From positions 186,001-250,000 of the forward strand of contig CAVXSF010000007.1 in NCBI GenBank assembly GCA_963764345.1: a DNA stretch of 64,000 nucleotides, read 5' to 3'. Position 1 is the first letter of the stretch, and each line of letters begins with the position of its first letter. This DNA comes from DASQZK01 sp963764345 (GTDB taxonomy: Bacteria; Bacteroidota; Bacteroidia; Bacteroidales; GCA-2748055). The position numbers were made by a program, and so were the translations under genes. This document shows, piece after piece, positions 19,062 to 28,460 of the stretch. The notes under the pieces were generated by a model. The model saw only the letters and a list, made by a program, of their open reading frames with translations. It had not been told where the DNA came from and ran no database searches.

Positions 19062-21222
19062 CTAAATTCCCGGTGCATACGGGAAACTCTTCTTCTCATA
19101 CTCCTCCAGTTTACCTTCCGGCTGTTCAATTTCCGAAGGGAAAGGCATTCCGGAGAACTGCTGAAAATACAACAGGCAGGCATTTCGCCACCAACGGGCT
19201 TCCTTTTGCTGGATATGAAGGAAGGCTTTGACCTGGTTGAACCGGATAGTGTCGATATCCCCTACAAGCGTCTTCCAAAGCTCATTCATACGATCCACGG
19301 CGTTTACGCCCTGGTCATATTTCAGGCACAGCTCATCCCACAGGTTCTGCCCCGATTTCATTTTGTAATTCCATGGCAGATGGTGAAACCACAGCAGGTA
19401 TTCATCGGGGCAGGAGGCAGGGTCGGCATATTTTTCCTGTACTTCAGGGGCATACTGGGCAAGAGCGTTACTGCCGGTTACTGTCCGGTCAAAGCCGACG
19501 CCGGCACTATCGGCCCGGTGATAATACACGGCTGTCCAGTCGGGACGGCCGCCGCTGACCCAGGGGCCGGGACCGTAATGGTGGCCGCGGGCCATAATAT
19601 GATGCAGTCCCAGCGGAGTCATGTAGTCAACAGCTGCCTCACGCGATGGCAGCATGATCTGTTCGATGGTTTCCACCACCCCGGGTGAATGGCCAAAAGT
19701 TTGATTGATCCATTCTCCGGCGATCTCCGCTGAAGTCAGCTCATGGTCCCAGGCTAGCCGCCCAAAGGCATACCAGTTAGCCTGACCGAAGAGGTGACCT
19801 GTCCAGTTGCAATCGGTGCCGATGTTCGATACCCCTGCAATGGCCGAGAGCTGGTGATTGTCGAGCGACCCATCGATGACCTTTGCAACAGTTGAACCCT
19901 TTCCTTTAGCATAGGTATCCGATTCCAGGCATTCTTTGAAAAGCGGGGCCAGGTAAACAAGGTGAGTGCCCTGCCCGAGGTATTCCTGTGTTATCTGGAA
20001 CTCCATGGCCAACGGTGTGTGTGGCATGGCACCAAAAAGGGGATGAAAAGGTTCGCGCGGCTGAAAGTCGATGGGACCGTTCTTTACCTGGATAAGGACA
20101 TTGTCATGGAATTTGCCGTCGAGAGGTTTAAATTCATTATATGCCTGTTTGGCACGGTCGTCGGGAACCTCTCCTGAATAGACAAAGGCCCGCCACATTA
20201 CTATCCCGCCGTGTGGTGCAAGCGCTTCGGCCAGCATGTTGGCCCCATCGGCATGGGTGCGTCCGTAATCCTGCGGTCCCGGCTGGCCTTCGGAATTGGC
20301 CTTGACGAGGAAACCGCCGAAATCGGGGATAGAGCGGTAGATCTCATCTGCCTTGTCTTTCCACCATTTCCGTACTTCAGGATCCAGGGGATCGGCCGTA
20401 TGCAGACCACCCAGTTCGACCGGTGCGCTGAACCGGGCAGTGAGGTAAACCCTGATACCGTAAGGCCGGAAAACATCTGCCAGGGCTGCCACCTTGTGGA
20501 TAAACTGCCGGTGTAAGCACCCAGGAACTGGCATTCACATTGGTCAGTACTGTACCGTTGATGCCGACGGAGGCGTTGGCACGGGCATAATCAATATAGC
20601 GGGGATCAATATAATCCGGCAGTCGGGGCCAGTCCCAGATGGAGAATCCGGCATAACCCCGTTCCACTGTGCGGTCGGGATTGTCCCAGTGATCGAGCAT
20701 GCGCAGTTTGATGCGGGGTGTTCCGGTAACGGGTAATGAAGGCAGGTAAAGGTTTGACTGCAGCAAACGGAGAAGGTGGAATGTGCCGTAAAGGTCTCCG
20801 ATAGGAGTATTGGCTGCTAAGGCCAGGTATTTTTTCCGGTCATGGCTGATGTAGCCGATGAAAAAACCTTCGGGGCCCAGGGGTTTCAGCAGGCTTATGA
20901 CCCCGGGGGTATTTAGAAACGGATTGGTCTCCGGAGTTCCGATGATCAGTGTGGCGTCGTCGGGAGAAACGCTGGTGAAAGATGGATTCCGTCCTGTTAG
21001 CCCGTAGCCTGCACGGATGAGTTCATTGCGGATGACAGCCAGCGTTGGGGAGGAGCCCGGAAGATATACCGTTTTCAGGATGCTGCTGATCATGGTTTTC
21101 TGCACGGCATTGTCCACAGGCGAATAGCGAAGCCACAGGTTGTAGCCGTTATCAGCATGCAGACCGGCAGGTGAAAGAAACAGGAAGGTAAGCAACAATA
21201 TGGTAAATGCCTTTGATTTCAT
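19062..21222 (-). CDS. GH67 alpha-glucuronidase, interrupted by one frameshift
   Basis: The start at 21222 gives a signal peptide (ends LSPAGLHADN). The N-terminal GH67 domain and the start of the barrel follow, up to NGTVLTNVNASSWVLTP. One frame over, reading continues with QFIHKVAALADVFRPYGIRV. The catalytic region is KANSEGQPGPQDYGRTHADG (family acid Glu and conserved His/Asp), then HVVYLAPLFKE-type sequence and a helical C-terminal domain ending YAPGI. The shift lies near 20515 (CCGGCAG, one G too many on the coding strand). Restored length of about 719 residues fits the family. GH67 releases (4-O-methyl)glucuronic acid from the ends of xylo-oligosaccharides. It is convergent with uxuA, which acts downstream in the same pathway. 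Confidence 0.9.
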
Positions 21223-21506
21223 CTTTGCAAATGTTTGAGAAGAAAGATGATGATCAATGATACGAATTTTATTCTAACTGTCCAAGATGTGAGGAAGCAT
21301 CAATGAAAGCTGATTCAGAAGTACAAAGAAACTAAAGATTTTAATGGCTGTTATAGCGTAATTTGCGCTATATCCCTAATTTAAACGGTAGATGCAATGT
21401 GCTGCTGTCCGCTATTTCTACATAAGCGGGTTCTTAATCCGTTTTGTCTTCCGCTTTGTTAATACAACAAAAGATTTTACCTGTTTCAACGCCCAATTTT
21501 GCTGAC

Positions 21507-21690
21507 ATGAGAAAACTTATTGCCTCGATAAATATGACTCTCGACGGGTTCTGTGATCATACAGCAGTCATTGCCGACGATGAGCTCCATCAGGACGCCA
21601 TAGAACTTTTCAGAAATTCCGTTTAGTGATTTTTGGCCATGTGACCTATCAGCTGATAAAACAATGTTTACAGACACCATGTCCCTGATT
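21507..21690 (+). pseudogene. Remnant of a RibD C-terminal/dihydrofolate-reductase-like gene
   Basis: The ATG at 21507 begins MRKLIASINMTLDGFCDH, the conserved N-terminus of small RibD_C/DHFR-like proteins, and runs to ELFRNSV before a TAG at 21624. One base off, the next conserved segment (LVIFGHVTYQL) is readable, then the similarity ends. The full family length is about 170-190 residues, so this is a frameshifted, truncated relic of about 60 codons. Confidence 0.65.
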
Positions 21691-21901
21691 TTTCTTCACT
21701 CCACGTTTGAAATAAAGAATACTGGATGCCCTGCATATTTAGACGTGAGGTAATTTCATCCATCTTCACATACGGTATATTATTATACATCGTAATTTAT
21801 TCACAAGAGTGTCCTTCGCTTATTTTTTCCGGGAAAGCAGGGGTCCTGTTCCCGCCTGCCTCCCGGATCTTCATCGTTTAACAGGAATAAGTAATCAGGT
21901 A

Positions 21902-21932
21902 TTGCAATATACCGGTTAAACCCTTATATTTA
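21902..21932 (+). promoter_or_regulatory. Bacteroidota-type promoter of the LacI regulator gene
   Basis: TTG at 21902-21904 and TATATTTA at 21925-21932, 20 bases apart, fit the TTG/TAnnTTTG consensus with one mismatch. The predicted start near 21939 gives a leader of about 18 bases before the ATG at 21957. Confidence 0.5.
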
Positions 21933-21956
21933 AGTCGCCTGAAAAATGTTAAACGT

Positions 21957-22994
21957 ATGACAAAAGAAGATGGTAAAAATGCCACCATCAATGATCTGGC
22001 CAGCCGGTCGGGGGTGTCGGTGATGACCGTGTCGAGGTATTTCAACCAGCCGGAGAAGGTGAGTGAACGCACGAAGAAGAAGATCAGTATTGCGATTGAG
22101 CGGCTCAACTATCATCCGAATGAACTGGCACGTTCACTCAGCATGAAAAAGACGTTTACCATCGGGGTAGTGGTACCCGATATCAGGAACCCTTTCTTCA
22201 ATACCATGTATCATGAGATCGATCAGTTCGTGAAGCCAAAGCGGTACAAACTTTTACTGTGTAATACGCAGGAAGATGAAGAGGAGGAGATCAGGGCCTT
22301 GCATACCTTACTGAGCCGTGCTGTCGACGGGATCATTATTGCCCCTGTCACTACTAAAGCCATCACCTTGTTGCAGAAGCAAAAAACGCCTTTTGTACTC
22401 GTCGACCGTGATTTTGAAGGAATGAATGCCGATTATATCGGGTGTGATCATTACAAGGGCATGTGTACGGCCACGGAGCACCTCATTGGCATGGGACACC
22501 GGGATATCGCCCTGTTGGCGGGGCCGCCTCATCTTTACCCTTTTCAAATGAGGATCAGGGCGTACCAGGACACTCTCATGCAGCACGGTATTGAAGCTGT
22601 GCCCGGATTTATCCGTCATGTTGAGATCACAGGAGTGAAAAATGCCCGGGATGCCTGTCATCAATTGCTCAGCAGGGAACGTCGTCCCACGGCCATTATC
22701 GCTTCCAACAATAACATAGGTTCAGGCGCACTCAAGGCGATTTTTGAATCAGGGCTTTCCGTTCCTGAAGATATTTCATTCATTGTTTTTGATAAGATCA
22801 ATGGTTATGACGTGATCAGGCCACAGATAACCTGTATCGTCCAGCCGCTCGAATTTATCGGCCGGAATGCAGCCGCGTTCATCCTGGAGAGGATCGGGAA
22901 TCCGGGAGCTGCGACACAGAGGGCTGTCATCATGCCGGAGTTGCTCATCGGTAATTCATGTAAGCGGCATCCAAATGCAGTTCATCACCCATAA
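21957..22994 (+). CDS. LacI-family transcriptional regulator
   Basis: A 345-residue regulator. The N-terminal helix-turn-helix and hinge read INDLASRSGVSVMTVSRYFN and NYHPNELARSLSMKKT (residues about 10-65). A periplasmic-binding-like sensor domain follows (IGVVVPDIRNPFF, DGIIIAPV, LVDRDFEGMNADYIGCD, AIIASNNNIGSGAL). Such proteins bind a palindromic operator and respond to a sugar or sugar phosphate. It stands directly before the GH172-GH116-GH43 genes on the same strand, which makes them its most likely targets. The effector is unknown. Confidence 0.92.
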   Translation: MTKEDGKNATINDLASRSGVSVMTVSRYFNQPEKVSERTKKKISIAIERLNYHPNELARSLSMKKTFTIGVVVPDIRNPFFNTMYHEIDQFVKPKRYKLLLCNTQEDEEEEIRALHTLLSRAVDGIIIAPVTTKAITLLQKQKTPFVLVDRDFEGMNADYIGCDHYKGMCTATEHLIGMGHRDIALLAGPPHLYPFQMRIRAYQDTLMQHGIEAVPGFIRHVEITGVKNARDACHQLLSRERRPTAIIASNNNIGSGALKAIFESGLSVPEDISFIVFDKINGYDVIRPQITCIVQPLEFIGRNAAAFILERIGNPGAATQRAVIMPELLIGNSCKRHPNAVHHP

Positions 22995-23058
22995 GGTGAA
23001 ATAATCGGAAAACAGAACGGAAGATGAAACATATAAATAATTAACTAACCTTACCATT

Positions 23059-24258
23059 ATGAAACCAACCAAACATCTGCTATGGCTGGCAACAGGGTTT
23101 TACCTGCTCAGCTTTGTCCTTCCATCCGTTGTTCAGGCCCAGACTCCAGGCGCACTTTCTGACCTGGCCGTGATTCGTGACAACGTTAAGAGCAAACGAA
23201 TCAGCAGTTATGACCGGACAGGTGGCAATGGCGACAATGTAAGTAATATCAAAGACGGTGAAAAGAGGATCCTTGCCGATATTAAGGGTTCGGGTGTCAT
23301 CACCCACATATGGATCACCATTGCACCGCCGCCCCACCAGCTTAGCCGGAATGACATCATCCTCAGAATGTACTGGGACGGAGATGATTACCCTTCTGTT
23401 GAGTCGCCCATCGGCCCGTTTTTTGGGCAGGGCTGGGATGAATCCTACGCTTTCAGTTCACTGCCTTTGTCGGCAAACCCTTTGCTGGGCAGGGCTATGG
23501 TCTGCTACTTTAAGATGCCTTACCGTAAAGGCGCCAGGATCGAGATTGAGAACCAGACCGGCAAGACGATCCAGGCCTTCTATTATTACATAGATTACCT
23601 TGAGACACCGGTGGATGACAATTTAGGCTATTTCAACGCCTGGTACAATCACCAGATAACGGAAGCCCCTGAAACCGGTGAAAATGAGTGGGGCAGCCTG
23701 TCGCCGGAAACCGGGGTTAATCCGGCAGGAGAAGGAAATTATGTTATCCTCGACACACAGGGAAAAGGACAATATGTCGGCGTGAATTATTATGTCAACA
23801 ATCCCGGACCCATCTGGTACGGGGAAGGTGATGATATGTTCTTTATTGACGGTGACAAGATGCCGACACTTAACGGTACCGGTACTGAGGATTTTTTCAA
23901 CACCTCCTGGAGCCCGAAAACAGCCTTCTGTGAACCTTACTTCGGTTATCCGAGGGTTAATGACACGTTCGGATGGATGGGCCGAACCCATCTGTACCGG
24001 TTTAACATTGAGGATCCGGTGTATTTTGACAAGTCATTGAAGGTTACCATTGAGCACGGACATAACAACTGTCTCACGCTCGACCTGGCAAGTGTGGCTT
24101 ACTGGTACGCCTCTGCGCCTGCAAAACTTCAGCCGATTCCCGATAAGGAAGGGCGGAAGTTCATGCCTGAGAACTCCGTAACCGATATCAACCGTTGGAG
24201 GGATGCCTGGCGAAAAGCCCATGGCAATGGTCCGCAATTGTGGGGGAATGAGAGATAA
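23059..24258 (+). CDS. GH172-family (DUF2961) secreted enzyme
   Basis: A 399-residue protein with a signal peptide (ends PSVVQAQT). The body matches DUF2961, now glycoside hydrolase family 172: ISSYDRTGGNGDNVSNI at the start, then GVITHIWITIAPPP, LRMYWDGDDYPSVESPIGPFF, FYYYIDY, DGDKMPTLNGTGTEDFFNTSW, and a His-rich C-terminal strand pair (KVTIEHGHNN). Characterised members act on difructose anhydride or arabinan-type furanosides; the substrate here is unknown. It follows the LacI gene by 64 bp and precedes GH116 by 71 bp, suggesting co-regulation. Confidence 0.88.
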   Translation: MKPTKHLLWLATGFYLLSFVLPSVVQAQTPGALSDLAVIRDNVKSKRISSYDRTGGNGDNVSNIKDGEKRILADIKGSGVITHIWITIAPPPHQLSRNDIILRMYWDGDDYPSVESPIGPFFGQGWDESYAFSSLPLSANPLLGRAMVCYFKMPYRKGARIEIENQTGKTIQAFYYYIDYLETPVDDNLGYFNAWYNHQITEAPETGENEWGSLSPETGVNPAGEGNYVILDTQGKGQYVGVNYYVNNPGPIWYGEGDDMFFIDGDKMPTLNGTGTEDFFNTSWSPKTAFCEPYFGYPRVNDTFGWMGRTHLYRFNIEDPVYFDKSLKVTIEHGHNNCLTLDLASVAYWYASAPAKLQPIPDKEGRKFMPENSVTDINRWRDAWRKAHGNGPQLWGNER

Positions 24259-24329
24259 GGACCATGCGTACTGAAATTTTTCAATCATATATTTCCAAGC
24301 ACTATTAAACACCGAATAAATCCACAACC

Positions 24330-26912
24330 ATGAGACGTATTACATTTTTCATCTTTATTCTACTGGCACTTGGGTCATGCAGCCGCGATCAGTCTGCCGG
24401 CCATGAATCAAAGGGCCACAACTTCAACGGACCCTACACGGGTGATAATCTGAACAGGGTGTCTTTCCCGATAGGGGGCATTGGCGCAGGGATGTTTTGT
24501 CTCGATGGCAACGGGGCATTTTCGCACATGTCGGTAAGACATACGCCTGATGTCTTTAACAGCCCTTTTATATTTGCCGCTGTTTCAGTTAAAGGACTGG
24601 AGAACGGGGCGAAAATTCTGGAAGGACCGGTGCAATCCTGGAAAATTTTTGGCAGTCCGAATACCGGGACAGGATCGAATGTTTTCGGGGTGCCACGGTA
24701 TTCTGATGCCAGCTTTGAAGCCCGTTTCCCCTTCGGAGAAGTGAAGCTTACCGATAAAGAGATGCCTGTAGACGTGAATATCAAAGGCTGGAGTCCTTTT
24801 ATACCTACGGATCCTGACAATTCAAGCCTTCCGGTTGGAGGTGTTGAATATACCTTCTCAAATACCTCTTCAAAGGAAGTTGAAGCTATGTTTTCCTTCA
24901 ACTCCGAGAATTTTATGCATGTGACCCAACGTTCGGAGTGGGGAGGCATACCCATTGGCGGCGATTCTATCGGCGCAATCCAAAACGGATTCGTTCTGGA
25001 TCAGTCATGCCTTCCCAACAAGCCTGAATACAAAGGTGACTTTGCTGTTTTTACCGATGACCCTGATGTTGTGGTCGATCATTGCTGGTTCAGGGGCGGG
25101 TGGTTCGACAGCCGGACATTACTGTGGAAAAATATTAAAAACCTGACACCTGAGTCGAATCCTGTAACCCGGGGCGCAAAGGGTGCTTCCATTTCGGTTC
25201 CTTTCAAACTTAAACCCGGTGAATCCAGGACAATAAAAGTATACCTTGCCTGGTATGTACCCCACTCCAACCTTCGTATCGGTTGGTCACCGGAGGATAG
25301 CGCTGCCAAAGCCCAGTTAAAAGAGCTGACATGTACTTCGGCTTCCTGTAATTGTTCTTCGGTAAGTTCATATTTCTTTGAACCCTGGTACGATAGTAAA
25401 TTCAGTGATATAAATGAAGTTACCAATTACTGGCTGACCAACTACAACGATCTGAAAGCCAAGTCAGAGTTGTTCACAAACACATTTTACGGGTCAGATA
25501 TCCCTGATGAAGTAAAGGAAGCTGTGGCTGCCAACCTTACCATTCTGAAATCTCCGACGGTACTGCGCCAGAAGGACGGTAAACTCTGGGCATGGGAAGG
25601 CTGCCACGACCTTGGCGGCTGCTGTTACGGTTCATGTACGCATGTCTGGAATTACGCTCAGGCCATATCTCATCTTTTCCCGTCCCTGGAAAGATCTCTG
25701 AGGGAGACGGAATTTCATGAAGACCAAAGCACTGCAGGGCATCAGACCTTCAGGGCTAACCTGCCCATCCGCGAAACAGGCCACTCCTTTTATGCCGCAT
25801 CCGACGGACAGTTGGGTGGCATCATGAAGGTATACCGTGAATGGCAGATCTCTGGAAATACAGAATGGCTCAAAGCGCTATGGCCCAAAGTCAAACAAAG
25901 TCTCGACTATTGTATTGAAGACTGGGACCCGCGGCATACAGGAGCACTTGAAGAACCTCATCATAATACATACGATATTGAATTCTGGGGTCCCGACGGA
26001 ATGTGTACCAGTTTTTATCTTGGCGCTCTTACCGCCGGCATTGAAATGGGCAAGGCTCTTGACGATGTACAACCCCTGTACCAGGAACTTCTGGACAAAG
26101 GGATGAAAAGAATGAGCACCGAACTCTATAACGGTGAATATTTTATCCAGAAAGTACAGTGGAAAGGATTGAATGCTCCCGATCCGGTGGAAGCATCAAA
26201 ACAAAGTTTTGGCGGAAATTATTCACCCGAAGCTATGAAGGTGCTGGAAAAGGAGGGTCCGAAGTACCAGTACGGCGACGGCTGTATCAGTGACGGCGTT
26301 TTAGGTTTCTGGCTGGCTGAAATGTGTGGTGTGCCCATGTTGATGGACAGCACTAAAGTATTAAGTCACCTTAATTCAGTGTATAAATATAACTTCAGAA
26401 CCGATCTGAGTAATCATGTCAATCCCCAGAGGGCAGGTTATGCTTACGGACATGAGGGCGGTCTGCTGATCTGCACGTGGCCGAATCACGATGAACCCAC
26501 CTTTCCTTTCGTGTACAGCAACGAGGTGTGGACCGGGATCGAATACCAGGTCGCCTCACACCTTATGATGATGGGTGAAAAACAGGAAGGACTTAATATC
26601 GTAAAAGAAGTGCGCAAACGGTATGACGGCCGCATCCGCAACCCCTTTGACGAATACGAATGTGGTCACTGGTACGCAAGGGCAATGTCGAGTTACGGTC
26701 TTTTACAGGGTCTTACCGGCATTACCTATAATGCCCTTACACAAACCATGACCGTTGATTCCCGTGCCGGTAACAATTTTAAATGTTTTTTCAGTTGTGA
26801 GACCGGTTTTGGTTTTGCTGGCCTGAAGAACGGCAAACCATTCGCCGATGCGAAATACGGGACGTTCATGGTCAAACATTTTGTTGTGGACGGAAAAACC
26901 GTGGATATGTAA
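24330..26912 (+). CDS. GH116-family (DUF608) lipoprotein
   Basis: An 860-residue protein with a lipoprotein signal (FIFILLALGSC, Cys at about residue 18). It has the two-domain layout of the GBA2-like family: an N-terminal beta domain (RVSFPIGGIGAGMFCLDGNG, residues about 45-330) and a C-terminal (alpha/alpha)6 domain with WEGCHDLGGCCYGSCTHVWN, HNTYDIEFWGPDGMCTSFY and GHEGGLLICTWPN. GH116 includes beta-glucosidases, beta-xylosidases and N-acetylglucosaminidases, all retaining. The specificity cannot be read from the sequence. A second GH116 gene lies 1.5 kb further on, in the opposite direction. Confidence 0.88.
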   Translation: MRRITFFIFILLALGSCSRDQSAGHESKGHNFNGPYTGDNLNRVSFPIGGIGAGMFCLDGNGAFSHMSVRHTPDVFNSPFIFAAVSVKGLENGAKILEGPVQSWKIFGSPNTGTGSNVFGVPRYSDASFEARFPFGEVKLTDKEMPVDVNIKGWSPFIPTDPDNSSLPVGGVEYTFSNTSSKEVEAMFSFNSENFMHVTQRSEWGGIPIGGDSIGAIQNGFVLDQSCLPNKPEYKGDFAVFTDDPDVVVDHCWFRGGWFDSRTLLWKNIKNLTPESNPVTRGAKGASISVPFKLKPGESRTIKVYLAWYVPHSNLRIGWSPEDSAAKAQLKELTCTSASCNCSSVSSYFFEPWYDSKFSDINEVTNYWLTNYNDLKAKSELFTNTFYGSDIPDEVKEAVAANLTILKSPTVLRQKDGKLWAWEGCHDLGGCCYGSCTHVWNYAQAISHLFPSLERSLRETEFHEDQSTAGHQTFRANLPIRETGHSFYAASDGQLGGIMKVYREWQISGNTEWLKALWPKVKQSLDYCIEDWDPRHTGALEEPHHNTYDIEFWGPDGMCTSFYLGALTAGIEMGKALDDVQPLYQELLDKGMKRMSTELYNGEYFIQKVQWKGLNAPDPVEASKQSFGGNYSPEAMKVLEKEGPKYQYGDGCISDGVLGFWLAEMCGVPMLMDSTKVLSHLNSVYKYNFRTDLSNHVNPQRAGYAYGHEGGLLICTWPNHDEPTFPFVYSNEVWTGIEYQVASHLMMMGEKQEGLNIVKEVRKRYDGRIRNPFDEYECGHWYARAMSSYGLLQGLTGITYNALTQTMTVDSRAGNNFKCFFSCETGFGFAGLKNGKPFADAKYGTFMVKHFVVDGKTVDM

Positions 26913-26971
26913 TTATATCCCGGCAGGCCGTATTTTCGACGGATCGCCGTGAAATCGGAATAAACCGGATT

Positions 26972-27015
26972 ATCGGTTGGTAGCGGCAAGGCATGCCTTG
27001 CCGCTACCAACCGAT
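26972..27015. repeat. Perfect 44-bp palindrome, hairpin-forming
   Basis: Every base from 26972 to 27015 pairs with its mirror around the centre GCATGC (26991-26996). The arm begins ATCGGTTGGTAGCGGCAAGG. It lies 60 bp past the GH116 stop and about 97 bp before the GH43 start. It may act as a bidirectional terminator or be a dispersed palindromic element. No T run follows on either side. Confidence 0.8.
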
Positions 27016-27111
27016 CACTAAACATATATTTCGAAAAACCGATGAATATCATTTTATCGAACAATATTTTTGGACAATTTTGTATTTATAAGTAAAATTC
27101 ACCAATTGTGT

Positions 27112-28155
27112 ATGAAAAACCATAATAACATCATCCAATTCATCACCATCATCACGTTTCTGCTAACCGTTGCCAACCACGCTACCGGTCAGACCGGGCA
27201 GGAATCAACCTTCCGGTCTCAACCCATTAGCGACAGTATTTTCATGGGCGATCCTTTTATGTTGTACCATGACGGCCATTATTATCTTTATGGTACCACC
27301 TCATCCGGATCGGGGTTTAAATGCTGGTCGGCGGTGTACAGGGAGGATTCAGCCCACGGGGAAAAGGTGGATTTTGTAAACCTGAACTGGAAGGATGAGG
27401 GATTCGTCTATAAAAAAACAAAAGAGAGCTGGGGTAAAGGCAGCTACTGGGCACCTGAGGTATATTTTTATAGGGGCTTATTTTATATGGCCTATAGTTG
27501 CGAGGGAAAAGATACTACCAAACGGATGCTCTTATGCCTGGCTAAAAGCAATTCTCCCACCGGACCTTTTGCTGATGTTTATGCCCCATGGTTCGATCCC
27601 GGGTATTCATGCATCGATGCCCATATTTTTTTCGACGATGACGACCAGATATACCTGTATTACGACAAAGTGGGCTATGAAGGCAAATGGCCTGACGGGC
27701 ATTTGTTTGGTTATATATTTTGCAGGAAACTGAACCATGACCTAATGCCGAAAAGTGACCCGGTATTTTGTTCGAAGGCAGAACAGCCCTGGGAACATCC
27801 CCTGAGCGACCGTTCGCGCTGCAACGAGGGTTGCTCCGTGATTAAACATGACGGTGTCTATTATATGACATATTCGGCCAATCATTACCAGGACCCGTAT
27901 TATGGCATCGGTTATTCAACAGCCACGTCACCTTTTGGGCCATGGACCAAGGATCCCGGGAATCCGCTTATTGGCATGGATGAAACAACAGGAATTTATG
28001 GTCCGGGCCATAACAGCTTTGTGTACTCTCCCGACAGCTCAGTCAGATATATCGTTTATCACACCCATATATCCAAAACCAATACCCAGAGAGAGGTGCG
28101 CGTTAGCCGGGTATATTTTGATAATGCCGGTAAATTAAAGGTTGAAGGATTTTGA
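27112..28155 (+). CDS. GH43-family glycosidase
   Basis: The ATG at 27112 begins a signal peptide (FITIITFLLTVANHATGQT); an earlier in-frame start at 27070 would add 14 residues without helping. The 347-residue protein is a single five-bladed GH43 propeller. The base Asp is in MGDPFMLYHDGHYYLYG, the pKa-modulating Asp in CIDAHIFFDDDD, and the acid Glu in CNEGCSVIKHDGVYYMTYS. GH43 enzymes remove arabinofuranose or xylose, or cleave arabinan. A TATTTTTG box at 27065-27072 fits a -7 element, but no -33 box was found. Confidence 0.9.
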   Translation: MKNHNNIIQFITIITFLLTVANHATGQTGQESTFRSQPISDSIFMGDPFMLYHDGHYYLYGTTSSGSGFKCWSAVYREDSAHGEKVDFVNLNWKDEGFVYKKTKESWGKGSYWAPEVYFYRGLFYMAYSCEGKDTTKRMLLCLAKSNSPTGPFADVYAPWFDPGYSCIDAHIFFDDDDQIYLYYDKVGYEGKWPDGHLFGYIFCRKLNHDLMPKSDPVFCSKAEQPWEHPLSDRSRCNEGCSVIKHDGVYYMTYSANHYQDPYYGIGYSTATSPFGPWTKDPGNPLIGMDETTGIYGPGHNSFVYSPDSSVRYIVYHTHISKTNTQREVRVSRVYFDNAGKLKVEGF

Positions 28156-28460
28156 ACCGGTGATCCATTTTCTTTCCACCGAAAGGATTTTGATTTTTGA
28201 AGGTTTCACAAAGCCATTCCCGGAATATTCCACTGTGACCTCGTCCAATCAGTCATTCTCATGATGGTAGAAGGTATTCTGCAGGTCACAATTTTTTCCC
28301 GGGTCAAGATGACCGAAGAGCAGAGTGTTCCTTGCAGCGCTGAAACTACCGGCATTCCGGTTGACAGGCATGTTGGGTGACATCGGCATATATCACAGCC
28401 CTCGGCTAAGGTTTAGCTTCAGCCTTGTGTCCTGTGTCCGTTCAATCTCCAGGATGCCGT
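28156..28460 (-). other. Intergenic region between convergent GH43 and GH116 genes, possible coding remnant
   Basis: On the minus strand a frame reads NRNAGSFSAARNTLLFGHLD, then a C-D-L-Q-N-T-F-Y-H-H-E-N-D stretch, a TGA, and in the same frame DEVTVEYSGNGFVKPSKIKI up to a TAA near 28142. This is protein-like composition on both sides of one stop and may be a decayed C-terminal fragment. I do not recognise the family. Confidence 0.3.

Larger units (their letters stand above)
21223..21956. other. Divergent intergenic region with a gene remnant and the LacI promoter
   Basis: About 730 bp between the divergent GH67 and lacI-type genes. It holds a broken dihydrofolate-reductase-like remnant (21507-21690) and the promoter at 21902-21932. 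The rest shows nothing I can name. Confidence 0.55.
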
